Origin: Streptomyces abyssalis
Lineage (GTDB): Bacteria; Actinomycetota; Actinomycetes; Streptomycetales; Streptomycetaceae
Direction: 5' to 3'
DNA length: 64,000 nucleotides
NCBI RefSeq assembly: GCF_001751365.1
Contig: NZ_LJGT01000037.1
Location: forward strand, 798,795-862,794
The position numbers and the translations under genes were made by a program. The notes under the pieces were generated by a model. The model did no database searches and had not been told where the DNA came from. It saw nothing but the letters and a program-made list of their open reading frames with translations. Below, in pieces: positions 15,058 to 22,783 of this stretch. Each line of letters begins with the position of its first letter. The first letter of the stretch is position 1.

Positions 15058-16551
15058 GTGTTGGACCAGGGCGCAGGCCCGGCCGCCCCCAAGCCCCAGG
15101 ACGGGCGGAGCGGCCGTCGGCAAGGGGGTGCCGCGCGGCTGATGCGCCGCAAGCCGGTGGAGACACTCATTGCCGAGAGCGGCCACGGCGCGGGCGGTGA
15201 ACTGCGGCGCAGTCTCGGCCTGTGGCAGCTGACCATGATCAGCATCGGGGCGACGCTGGGCACGGGAATCTTCGTCGTCCTCGGCGAGGCCGTCCCCGAC
15301 GCCGGGCCCGCGGTCGTCGTCTCGTTCGTCATCGCGGGTCTCACGGCGCTCTTCTCCGCGCTCTCCTACGCGGAGCTGGCCGGCACGATCCCCGTCGCCG
15401 GCTCCTCCTACTCCTATGCCTACGCGACGATGGGCGAGCTGGTCGCCTGGGTCTGCGGCTGGTGTCTGCTGCTGGAGTACGGGGTGTCGGTGGCGGCCGT
15501 CGCCGTCGGCTGGGGCCAGTACATCGACGAGCTGCTGCACGGCACGCTCGGCCTCGGCCTTCCCCAGGCCCTCTCGGCGCCGCCCGGCGAGGGCGGGCTC
15601 TTCAACGTTCCCGCGCTCGTCGTCGTACTGCTCGCCATGGCCTTCCTGCTCGGCGGCGCGAAGGAGAGCGCACGCGCCAACACCGTCATGGTCGTCGTGA
15701 AGATCGCCGCGCTGCTGCTCTTCTGCGGCATCGCCGCCGCGGGTGTCCGGGCGGGCAATTACGAGCCCTTCATGCCGCTGGGCATGGCCGGGGTCAGTGC
15801 CGCAGGCGCCACTCTCTTCTTCTCCTACATCGGATTCGACGCGGCATCCACGGCGGGGGAGGAGGCGAAGAACCCGCAGCGTGACCTGCCGCGCGCCATC
15901 CTGCTCTCACTGGTGCTGGTCACCCTGCTGTACTGCCTGGTCGCGGCGGTGGCGGTGGGCGCACTGCCCTGGCGGCGGTTCGAGGGCAGCGAGGCCGCGC
16001 TCTCGGGCGTCCTGCACAGCGTCACCGGCCAGGGCTTCTGGCCCGCGGTGCTCGCCTTCGGCGCGGTCGTCGCCATCGCCTCGGTCGTGCTGACGGTGCT
16101 GTACGGGCAGACCCGCATCCTCTTCGCGATGTCGCGGGACGGCCTGGTGCCCGCGGTCTTCTCCAAGGTCGACCCGCGCAGCGGCAGCCCCCGCGCCAAC
16201 ACCCTCATCGTCTCCGCGTTCTGCGGGACGCTCGCCGCAGCCGTGCCGCTGGGCCGGCTCGCCGACGCCACGAGCATCGGCACCCTCTTCGCCTTCGCCC
16301 TCGTCAACGTCGCGGTGATCGTGCTGCGCCGTACCAGCCCGGAGATGCGGCGGGGCTTCCGCGTGCCGCTCTCGCCGCTCTTCCCGCTCGTCGGTCTGGG
16401 CCTGTGCGCATGGATGATGTTCTCCCTGGACGCCGTCACCTGGGGGGTGTTCGGCGTCTGGATGGCCGTGGGCGCTGTGGTGTACTTCGGGTACGGGATG
16501 CGCCGCTCCCGGCTGAAGACCGCACCGACGCCCGCGCGCACGGAAGAGTGA
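15058..16551 (+). CDS. APC family amino acid permease (cationic amino acid transporter-like)
   Basis: A 497-residue integral membrane protein with about 12 helices after a 55-residue basic cytoplasmic N-terminus. The family signature around TMISIGATLGTGIFVVLGEAV (helix 1 glycine-rich break) is clear, and the FFSYIGFDAASTAGEEAKNPQRDLP block is characteristic of the CAT-like amino acid permeases. Substrates are likely cationic or branched amino acids. Its partners downstream (Lrp regulator, amidase, lysine 2-monooxygenase) make lysine uptake the best guess. The GTG at 15058 is preceded by GAGGAG. The stop is ten bases before the regulator gene. Confidence 0.9.
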   Translation: MLDQGAGPAAPKPQDGRSGRRQGGAARLMRRKPVETLIAESGHGAGGELRRSLGLWQLTMISIGATLGTGIFVVLGEAVPDAGPAVVVSFVIAGLTALFSALSYAELAGTIPVAGSSYSYAYATMGELVAWVCGWCLLLEYGVSVAAVAVGWGQYIDELLHGTLGLGLPQALSAPPGEGGLFNVPALVVVLLAMAFLLGGAKESARANTVMVVVKIAALLLFCGIAAAGVRAGNYEPFMPLGMAGVSAAGATLFFSYIGFDAASTAGEEAKNPQRDLPRAILLSLVLVTLLYCLVAAVAVGALPWRRFEGSEAALSGVLHSVTGQGFWPAVLAFGAVVAIASVVLTVLYGQTRILFAMSRDGLVPAVFSKVDPRSGSPRANTLIVSAFCGTLAAAVPLGRLADATSIGTLFAFALVNVAVIVLRRTSPEMRRGFRVPLSPLFPLVGLGLCAWMMFSLDAVTWGVFGVWMAVGAVVYFGYGMRRSRLKTAPTPARTEE

Positions 16552-16561
16552 CCGGCCCGCA

Positions 16562-17017
16562 GTGACACTCGACGACCTCGACGAACGCATCGTCCACCTC
16601 CTCTCCGAGGACGCCCGCCGCTCGTACGCCGACATCGGCGCCGATGTCGGTCTCTCTGCCCCCGCCGTGAAACGCCGTGTGGACCGGCTGCGGGCGGAGG
16701 GAGCCATCACCGGGTTCACCGTGCGCGTGGACCCGGCGGCTCTGGGCTGGCAGACCGAGGGCTATATCGAGATGTACTGCCGCTCGAAGACCGCGCCCGA
16801 AGACATCCGCCGGGCGCTGGCCCGCTATCCGGAGGTCGCATCCGCGTCCACTGTCACCGGTGAGGCGGACGCGATGGTGCAGGTCTTCGCCTCCGACATG
16901 CGCCACTTCGAGCAGGTGCTGGAACGCATCGCGGGCGAGCCGTTCGTCGAGCGGACGAAGTCGGTGCTGGTGCTCTCGCCGCTGCTGCGCCGCTACACCG
17001 CGGGGGCGCCGCGCTGA
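16562..17017 (+). CDS. Lrp/AsnC family transcriptional regulator
   Basis: A 151-residue regulator. An N-terminal helix-turn-helix (DERIVHLLSEDARRSYADIG, then LSAPAVKRRVDRL) is followed by the RAM amino-acid-binding domain (residues about 65-145). Lrp/AsnC proteins bind DNA as dimers of dimers, often to phased repeats, and respond to an amino acid. There is no Shine-Dalgarno sequence before GTG 16562, so it is probably translated by coupling to the permease, ten bases upstream. It is the obvious candidate to bind the GCGCAACGGAT repeats upstream of the permease and amidase genes, with lysine as effector (inference). Confidence 0.92.
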   Translation: MTLDDLDERIVHLLSEDARRSYADIGADVGLSAPAVKRRVDRLRAEGAITGFTVRVDPAALGWQTEGYIEMYCRSKTAPEDIRRALARYPEVASASTVTGEADAMVQVFASDMRHFEQVLERIAGEPFVERTKSVLVLSPLLRRYTAGAPR

Positions 17018-17097
17018 GCGGGCTCCGACCTGCTCTTACCGGGCCGGCGCAGATTACGGACGCTCAGTGCAACGATTCGCCGCGGAACAGGCCGTAT

Positions 17098-17130
17098 GCG
17101 CAACGGAGGACCTGCTGATGCGCAACGGAT
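17098..17130 (+). promoter_or_regulatory. Direct repeats upstream of the amidase promoter, probable Lrp/AsnC operator
   Basis: GCGCAACGGA (17098-17107) and GCGCAACGGAT (17120-17130), 22 bases apart, with a third partial copy GCAACGAT at 17069-17076, about three turns upstream. The repeats begin at about -73 and -51 relative to the predicted start near 17171 and end next to the -35 box. The permease promoter has the same motif at the same distances. Confidence 0.65.
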
Positions 17131-17135
17131 GAGCC

Positions 17136-17164
17136 TTGTCGGCCGGTGCAGGGGACCGTACCGT
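17136..17164 (+). promoter_or_regulatory. Candidate promoter of the davAB-like operon
   Basis: TTGTCG (17136-17141), a 17-base spacer and TACCGT (17159-17164), giving a start near 17171 and a leader of about 71 bases. It directly abuts the operator-like repeats upstream. Confidence 0.5.
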
Positions 17165-17241
17165 CGAAGTGTTCCCCCGCACGCCTGTACGTGCGGGCCG
17201 CCGCGCCCGCGTCCGTACGCACGAGCACAGCCAGAGGTCCC

Positions 17242-18042
17242 ATGCCGACGTTGCGCCTCGCCCTGCACCAGGGCCCCGCCGGTGTTCCCCGCACCGCCGA
17301 GGACGGTCTCGCCGCGCTCGACGACGCCGCCCGAGCGGCCGCCGCGGGGGGCGCCCGGCTGCTGGTCACACCCGAACTGTCCCTGACCGGATACGCGTTG
17401 GGGGACGGCGTCGACGGACGTGCCGAGACCGCCGACGGCCCGTCCGCACGCGCGGTCTCCCGCATCGCCGCCGCACACGGCATCGCCGTCGTCTACGGCT
17501 ACCCCGAACGCGACCCGGACAGCGGCGCGCTGCACAACTCGGCCGCCCTCGTCGGTGCCGACGGGCGCGTCCTCGCCGGCTACCGCAAGACACACCTGTA
17601 CGGCGACTACGAGACCGGCCACTTCACGCCCGGTGACCGGCTCCTCGTGCAGGCCGACCTGGAAGGCGTCCGCACCGGCCTTCTGATCTGCTACGACGTG
17701 GAGTTCCCCGAAGCGGTGCGCGCCCACGCCCTCGCCGGGACCGAGCTGCTGGTGGTGCCGACGGCGCTGATGCGCCCGTACGACTTCGTGGCGGAGACGG
17801 TCCTTCCCGCGCGTGCCTGGGAGAACCAGCTCTACGTGGCGTACGCCGACCGCGCAGGCAGGGAAGGCGACTTCGACTTCGCGGGACTCAGCTGCCTCGC
17901 CGCTCCCGACGGGAGCGTCCCGGCCCGTGCCGGCCGCGACGAGGCACTCCTCGTCGCCGACGTCGACACTGCGCTGCTCCATGCCTCGCGGGCCCGCAAC
18001 ACCTACCTCACCGACCGGCGGGCCGCGCTCTACACCACCTGA
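17242..18042 (+). CDS. davA: Nitrilase-superfamily amidohydrolase, probable 5-aminopentanamidase (DavA-like)
   Basis: A 266-residue carbon-nitrogen hydrolase with the full Glu-Lys-Cys triad: E45 in VTPELSLTGY, K116 in YRKTHLYG, C150 in ICYDVEFPE. Length and position match DavA, the delta-aminovaleramidase that hydrolyses 5-aminopentanamide to 5-aminovalerate and ammonia in the lysine monooxygenase route. The functional name rests mainly on the next gene, a DavB-like flavoenzyme that makes this amide. The start MPTLRLALHQ at 17242 is preferred over an upstream ATG because it begins the first beta strand. Another nitrilase activity cannot be excluded from sequence alone. Confidence 0.8.
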   Translation: MPTLRLALHQGPAGVPRTAEDGLAALDDAARAAAAGGARLLVTPELSLTGYALGDGVDGRAETADGPSARAVSRIAAAHGIAVVYGYPERDPDSGALHNSAALVGADGRVLAGYRKTHLYGDYETGHFTPGDRLLVQADLEGVRTGLLICYDVEFPEAVRAHALAGTELLVVPTALMRPYDFVAETVLPARAWENQLYVAYADRAGREGDFDFAGLSCLAAPDGSVPARAGRDEALLVADVDTALLHASRARNTYLTDRRAALYTT

Positions 18043-18044
18043 AC

Positions 18045-18210
18045 CCGAACCGTCCGAACCGTCCGAACCGGCCCGAACCGGCCCGAACCGACCGGCCGGT
18101 CGCCGGGTCCGGCGCGGCGCCGTGCACAGCCCGGCGCCGCGCCCCCGGACACACGGCCCGCGAACACACCGCCCCTGAACACATCGCCCCTGAACACCCG
18201 TGCCCTGAAC
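18045..18210 (+). repeat. Two short tandem arrays between the amidase and monooxygenase genes
   Basis: CCGAACCG occurs five times at 18045, 18054, 18063, 18073 and 18083 (period 9-10), starting three bases after the amidase stop codon. CCCTGAAC occurs three times at 18173, 18188 and 18203 (period 15), just before the ribosome binding site of the next gene. The 195-base interval has no gene. The arrays look like slippage products or a spacing element in the messenger; no regulatory role is known to me. Confidence 0.7.
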
Positions 18211-18237
18211 AGCACCCCGGAGAGGAGAAGTGCGCCG

Positions 18238-19992
18238 ATGACGTCCACCGTGCCCACCGCCGTACACGAGGAGCAGCAGAACACGGCCACGGACGCCGCG
18301 CCGCTGACCATGTCAGGGCCCGACTTCCCGTTCGCCTACGACGACTTCCTCGCCCACCCGGCCGGACTGGGATCGGTGCCCGCCACCGAACACGGCACCG
18401 AGGTCGCGGTGATCGGCGGCGGCCTCTCCGGCATCGTCACCGCCTTCGAGCTGATGAAGACCGGCCTCAAGCCCGTCGTCTACGAGGCCGACCAGATCGG
18501 CGGGCGGCTGCGCACCGCGCGCTTCGAAGGCTGCGAGGACGGACTGACGGCCGAGATGGGCGCCATGCGCTTCCCGCCGTCCTCGACCGCCTTCCAGCAC
18601 TACGTCGAGCTGACCGGGCTCGAGACCGAGACATTCCCCAACCCCCTCGCACCCGGGACCCCTTCGACCGTGGTCGACCTCAAGGGCCGCTCCCACTACG
18701 CCCGTTCGCTCGAAGACCTCCCGCCCGTCTTCCACCAGGTCATGGACGCCTGGAACGCCTGCCTGGAGGACGGCGCCGAATTCAGCGCGATGCAGCGGGC
18801 GTTGCGGGAGCGCGACATCCCGCGCATCCGTGAGATCTGGTCCCGGCTGGTGGAGCGGCTCGACGACCAGACCTTCTACGGGTTCCTGTGCGCGTCGGAG
18901 TCCTTCGCGTCCTTCCGGCACCGCGAGATCTTCGGGCAGGTCGGCTTCGGCACCGGCGGCTGGGACACCGACTTCCCCAACTCCATCCTGGAGATCCTCC
19001 GGGTCGTCTACACCGGTGCCGACGACGACCACCGCAGCATCGTCGGCGGCAGCCAGCAGCTCCCGCTGCGGCTGTGGGAGCTGGAGCCGGACAAGCTCGT
19101 CCACTGGCCCGTCGGAACCTCCCTGGCCAGGCTCCACGAGCGGCACGGTGACCGCCAGGAGAGCCGCGTCACGGGGCAGCCACGGCCCGCCGTGACCCGC
19201 CTGCGCCGCACGGCCGGCAACCGCATCACCGTCACCGACGCGGCGGGCCACATCCGCACCTACCGAGCCGCCGTCTTCACGGCCCAGTCGTGGATGCTGC
19301 TCAGCAAGATCGACTGTGACGACGCGCTGCTCCCCATCGACCACTGGACGGCGGTCGAGCGCACCCACTACATGGAGTCCTCCAAGCTGTTCGTGCCCGT
19401 GGACAGGCCGTTCTGGCTCGACGAGGCCGTCGACGACAGGGGCGAGCCGACCGGCCGCGACGTGATGAGCATGACGCTCACCGACCGGATGACGCGCGGC
19501 ACCTACCTGCTGGACGACGGTCCGGACCGGCCGGCCGTCATCTGCCTGTCGTACACGTGGTGCGACGACAGCCTCAAGTGGCTGCCGCTGGACGCGAATC
19601 AGCGCATGGAGGTGATGCTGAAGTCGCTCGGGGAGATCTATCCGAACGTCGACATCCGCAGCCACATCACCGGCAGCCCCGTCACGGTCTCCTGGGAGGA
19701 CGAGCCGTACTTCATGGGCGCCTTCAAGGCCAATCTGCCCGGCCACTACCGCTATCAGCGGCGGCTGTTCACGCACTTCATGCAGGACACCCTCCCCGAG
19801 GACAAGCGCGGACTCTTCCTCGCCGGTGACGACGTCTCCTGGACGGCGGGCTGGGCGGAGGGTGCGGTGCAGACCGCGCTCAACGCCGTGTGGGGCGTGC
19901 TGCACCACTTCGGCGGCGGCACCGATCCGTCCAACCCGGGCCCGGGCGACGTATACGACGAGATCGCACCGGTGCTGCTGCCGGAGGACTGA
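18238..19992 (+). CDS. davB: Flavin amine oxidase family, probable L-lysine 2-monooxygenase (DavB-like)
   Basis: A 584-residue FAD enzyme. After a short N-terminal extension it has GPDFPFAYDDFLAHPAGLGS, the dinucleotide fold VAVIGGGLSGIVTAFEL (about 56-72), the RLR/MGAMRFP segment, FGQVGFGTGGWDTDFPNS, and the C-terminal FAD block LAGDDVSWTAGWAEGAVQTA. These blocks and the overall length match, from memory, the Pseudomonas lysine 2-monooxygenase DavB, which converts L-lysine and O2 to 5-aminopentanamide and CO2. A related amino acid 2-monooxygenase (arginine, tryptophan) is the main alternative. A GAGAGGAGAAG ribosome binding site precedes the ATG. The amidase gene upstream would process its product. 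Confidence 0.85.
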   Translation: MTSTVPTAVHEEQQNTATDAAPLTMSGPDFPFAYDDFLAHPAGLGSVPATEHGTEVAVIGGGLSGIVTAFELMKTGLKPVVYEADQIGGRLRTARFEGCEDGLTAEMGAMRFPPSSTAFQHYVELTGLETETFPNPLAPGTPSTVVDLKGRSHYARSLEDLPPVFHQVMDAWNACLEDGAEFSAMQRALRERDIPRIREIWSRLVERLDDQTFYGFLCASESFASFRHREIFGQVGFGTGGWDTDFPNSILEILRVVYTGADDDHRSIVGGSQQLPLRLWELEPDKLVHWPVGTSLARLHERHGDRQESRVTGQPRPAVTRLRRTAGNRITVTDAAGHIRTYRAAVFTAQSWMLLSKIDCDDALLPIDHWTAVERTHYMESSKLFVPVDRPFWLDEAVDDRGEPTGRDVMSMTLTDRMTRGTYLLDDGPDRPAVICLSYTWCDDSLKWLPLDANQRMEVMLKSLGEIYPNVDIRSHITGSPVTVSWEDEPYFMGAFKANLPGHYRYQRRLFTHFMQDTLPEDKRGLFLAGDDVSWTAGWAEGAVQTALNAVWGVLHHFGGGTDPSNPGPGDVYDEIAPVLLPED

Positions 19993-20006
19993 GCCGGAAG
20001 GCCCTC

Positions 20007-20699
20007 TCAGGGCAGGCCGTAGAGCCGGGCGACGTCGGGTGAGTCGAGCCACTTCGAATAGGTGGGGGACTTCGGCCAGCCCTCGGGCGAATCCTGCCAT
20101 TCCTCCTGGCGGCCCCAAGGCAGGATGTCGATCAACGCGAAGGTGTAGCTGAGCTGTTCGGTACCGCGGCCGTCGGTGTGCCAGGTGCGGTAGACCTTGT
20201 CGCCGTCGCGGAGGAACACGTTCACCGCGAAGCCCCCGCCGGGTGGCGCGCCCACGTCGGCGCCGAACGAGCTCTCCGACGACGAGTACCAGTCCATCTT
20301 GTTGCCTACTTTGGCCCTGTAGGCCAGCGCTTCCTCGATGGGCCCGTTGGTGACGATGACGAAGCGGGCGTCATAGTTGTCGAGGAAGCCCAGCCGGACG
20401 TACTGCGACGTCAGCCCTGTACAGCCGCCGCACTGCCACTCCGCGCCATCGGACCACATGTGGTTGTAGACGATGAGCTGGGAGCGCCCGTTGAATACTT
20501 CGGCCAGTCCGACGGGGCCGTCCGGGCCGATCAGCGTGTAGTCCGGGAGCTCGACCATCGGCAGTCTGCGGCGTTGGGCAGCGATGGCGTCGAGCTCACG
20601 GGTGGCAGCCTTCTCCCGCACACGCAGATCGTCGAGCGCGGCCTGCCATGTCCGCCGGTCGACCACTGGGGGCAGGGCGCCGGCTGTCTGCTCGGTCAC
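20007..20699 (-). CDS. DUF899 family thioredoxin-like protein
   Basis: A 230-residue protein of the DUF899 family, a predicted thioredoxin-fold group. Recognisable blocks are LIVYNHMWSDGAEWQCGGCTG, with the CGGC motif at the usual redox position, then FVIVTNGPIEEALAYRAKVG and a SYTFALIDILPWGRQEEW tail. Function is not established; a redox or peroxiredoxin-like role is inferred. The GTG at 20699 has a GGAGG site. It lies 15 bases from the convergent lysine monooxygenase stop and 213 bases downstream of an ECF sigma factor gene on the same strand, which may control it. Confidence 0.85.
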   Translation of the reverse strand: MTEQTAGALPPVVDRRTWQAALDDLRVREKAATRELDAIAAQRRRLPMVELPDYTLIGPDGPVGLAEVFNGRSQLIVYNHMWSDGAEWQCGGCTGLTSQYVRLGFLDNYDARFVIVTNGPIEEALAYRAKVGNKMDWYSSSESSFGADVGAPPGGGFAVNVFLRDGDKVYRTWHTDGRGTEQLSYTFALIDILPWGRQEEWQDSPEGWPKSPTYSKWLDSPDVARLYGLP

Positions 20700-20912
20700 G
20701 GTTCCTCCCGGGCTCGGATGGATCTCCTCCGATGTGGTGACCGGAGACGACGGCGGAAATCATCGCTCACGACGGGTGACCGGGTCCGGGCTCGCCGTCG
20801 CGCAGCCCCAGCTCCACCCGCCCGGGAGCGACGACGCCGAGCGCGTCGCCCCACACGGCCGCGACCACTGCGACACGCGCGCCACCGCGGAGCGCGAGCG
20901 TCCACACCGGCA

Positions 20913-21911
20913 CTACTCCGTGCTTTCCGGCGGCAGGCTCTCAGGCAGCCCGAGCCGCGGGAACTGGTCGTCGTGGAACGTGACGATCTCGGTGATCGCC
21001 CCGCCGGTGACGCGCAGGACGTCGATCGTCAGCGGCAGGTACGCGCCCTCCCGCTTCCGCCAGTGGTAGAAGGCGACGGCGGGCTGCCGGTTCACGGAGG
21101 TAGGGACGGCGCGCAGGTGCTTCACGCCCTCGAAGCCGCTCTCGATCCAGTCGTTGATCACCGTGTCGCGGCCGACGTACAGCCCCGGCGTGGGAGGCAT
21201 CGAGCAGCGGACGTCGTCCCGCAGCAGTGCGGCGAGCCCGTCGATGTCCGTGGCAACGCTGAGGTCGGTGTAGCGGCGCACCAGATCGCGCGTCCCGGTG
21301 TCCTCCTCGCCGCCGGTCCAGTCCTGCCGCTCGGCGGGAAGGTGCTCCCGCATGCCGGCGCGGGCCCGTTGCAGCGCGCTGTTCACGGAGTTGACGGAGT
21401 CCCCGAGGAGCTCCGCGACGTTCTTCGCCGGCCAGCCGAGCACGTCCCGCAGGATCAGCACGGCCCGCGGGCGCGGCGCGAGGTGCTGGACTGCGACCAG
21501 ATACGCCAGCTCGATCGTCTCCCGCGCGACGGCGAGCGTCTCCGGCTCGTCCGCGTCGCCCGCGGGCAACTCGTCGAGCAACCGGTCCGGGTAGGGCTGC
21601 AGCCACAGCACCTCGCCTCCCGTCGCTGGCTCCGGGCGGCGCTTGGCCAGCAGGTCCAGGCAGGCGTTGGTGGCGATCCGGTACAGCCAGGCGCGGAACG
21701 TCGACCGCCCCTCGAAGGTCTCCCGCCGCCGCCAGGCGCGCAGGAACGTCTCCTGCACGGTGTCCTCGGCGTCCTCGAACGACCCGAGCATCCGGTAGCA
21801 GTGCACGTGCAGCTCCCGCCGGTGCCGCTCCGCCAGCCCCGAGAAGGCCGGCTCGTCGACCTCGCCCAGCCCGCTGACGCCCAGCTCCTCCAGCCGCGTA
21901 TCCGCACTCAT
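20913..21911 (-). CDS. ECF sigma factor with C-terminal SnoaL-like domain (ECF56/SigG type)
   Basis: About 332 residues. Region 2 is LHVHCYRMLGSFEDAEDTVQ with the RAWLYRIATNACLDLL core helix, and region 4 runs from LAPRPRAVLILRDVLGWPAKNVAELL to SVNSALQRARAGM. A C-terminal NTF2/SnoaL-like domain follows (residues about 205-325, including YTDLSVATDIDGLAALL and YVGRDTVINDW). This arrangement is that of mycobacterial SigG-type ECF56 factors, where the C-terminal domain regulates activity in place of a separate anti-sigma factor. ATG 21911 has a GGGAGG site. A longer in-frame extension upstream looks non-coding. Confidence 0.9.
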   Translation of the reverse strand: MSADTRLEELGVSGLGEVDEPAFSGLAERHRRELHVHCYRMLGSFEDAEDTVQETFLRAWRRRETFEGRSTFRAWLYRIATNACLDLLAKRRPEPATGGEVLWLQPYPDRLLDELPAGDADEPETLAVARETIELAYLVAVQHLAPRPRAVLILRDVLGWPAKNVAELLGDSVNSVNSALQRARAGMREHLPAERQDWTGGEEDTGTRDLVRRYTDLSVATDIDGLAALLRDDVRCSMPPTPGLYVGRDTVINDWIESGFEGVKHLRAVPTSVNRQPAVAFYHWRKREGAYLPLTIDVLRVTGGAITEIVTFHDDQFPRLGLPESLPPESTE

Positions 21912-22114
21912 CACGTCATCCTCCCGCCTCGCAAAGTCCCGTCGTAGGTGTGACGGGTCCGGGCGCGACAACTCATCACCAGGGCCGGCCGGCATGCTGA
22001 TCCACAGAGGGATCGGCGGCGCGTCACTCTCATGGGGGGAGCCGGATGCGCCCACGGACACACGGCTGCGGAGGTCGTTCGGTTCCCGGAGCAGCGGCGA
22101 CCGGCTGCCGGGGC

Positions 22115-22120
22115 TAGCCT
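22115..22120 (+). promoter_or_regulatory. Candidate leaderless promoter of the methyltransferase gene at 22127
   Basis: TAGCCT followed by six bases and the GTG start codon at 22127, with no Shine-Dalgarno sequence. The spacing is that of leaderless actinobacterial transcripts. Confidence 0.4.
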
Positions 22121-22126
22121 GCGGGC

Positions 22127-22783
22127 GTGAGCACCGGACCGGAAGGCCCAGAAGCCGAAAGGTGGCTGGCGGACACCCGGGCGTCCTACGACGCCGACGC
22201 CGTCAGCTACGCGGACGAGGTGCGAGACCTCACGGAGAGACTGCCGGCCGAGCGGGACGTCATGGCGCTGTTCGCCGAGCGGGTGCGGGCGAACGGCGGC
22301 GGGCCCGTCGCGGACGTGGGGTGCGGGCCCGGGAGGATCACCGCCCACCTGCGGAACCTCGGCGTGGACGCCTTCGGTATCGATCTGTCGCCCCGGATGA
22401 TCGAGGTGGCGCGGCGTGAGCATCCCGGCCTGCGGTTCGAGGTGGGGTCGATGACTCAACTCGACCTCGCGGACGGGTCGCTGGCCGCCCTGATCGCCTG
22501 GTACTCGGTCATTCACGTCCCCGATCACGCGATCGGCGCGGTCCTCGCCGGTTTCCGTCGCGTGCTGCGGCCCGGCGGTCTGCTGCTGCTGGGTTTTCAC
22601 GTCGGCGACGCCTCACCGTCCAATGCGCAGGAGAGCGGTGAGAGGTGGCCGGAGTCCTGCGTCCGTCGGCGGCAGCCGGGTCAGGTCGCCGCCTGGCTCG
22701 ACGAAGCCGGCTTCACCGTCGAGACCCACCCCACGCTCACGTCGGCCTCGCGCACGCTGGGCGTGCTGCTGGCGCGCTCCTAG
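22127..22783 (+). CDS. Class I SAM-dependent methyltransferase
   Basis: A 218-residue methyltransferase of the UbiE/Methyltransf_11 type: motif I VADVGCGPGRITAHL, FGIDLSPRMIEVAR after strand 2, a DLADGSLAALIAWYSVIHVPD motif IV, and LRPGGLLLLGFH (post-motif). The C-terminal domain is short. The substrate is unknown. It starts with GTG and appears leaderless. It is divergent from the ECF sigma factor gene. Its stop codon shares the CTAG palindrome at 22780-22783 with the stop codon of the opposing peptidase gene. Confidence 0.87.
   Translation: MSTGPEGPEAERWLADTRASYDADAVSYADEVRDLTERLPAERDVMALFAERVRANGGGPVADVGCGPGRITAHLRNLGVDAFGIDLSPRMIEVARREHPGLRFEVGSMTQLDLADGSLAALIAWYSVIHVPDHAIGAVLAGFRRVLRPGGLLLLGFHVGDASPSNAQESGERWPESCVRRRQPGQVAAWLDEAGFTVETHPTLTSASRTLGVLLARS

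Noticed and set aside
18045..18210. CRISPR array
   Set aside because: Repeat units are 8 bases with 1-7 base gaps, far too short, and no cas gene is present.
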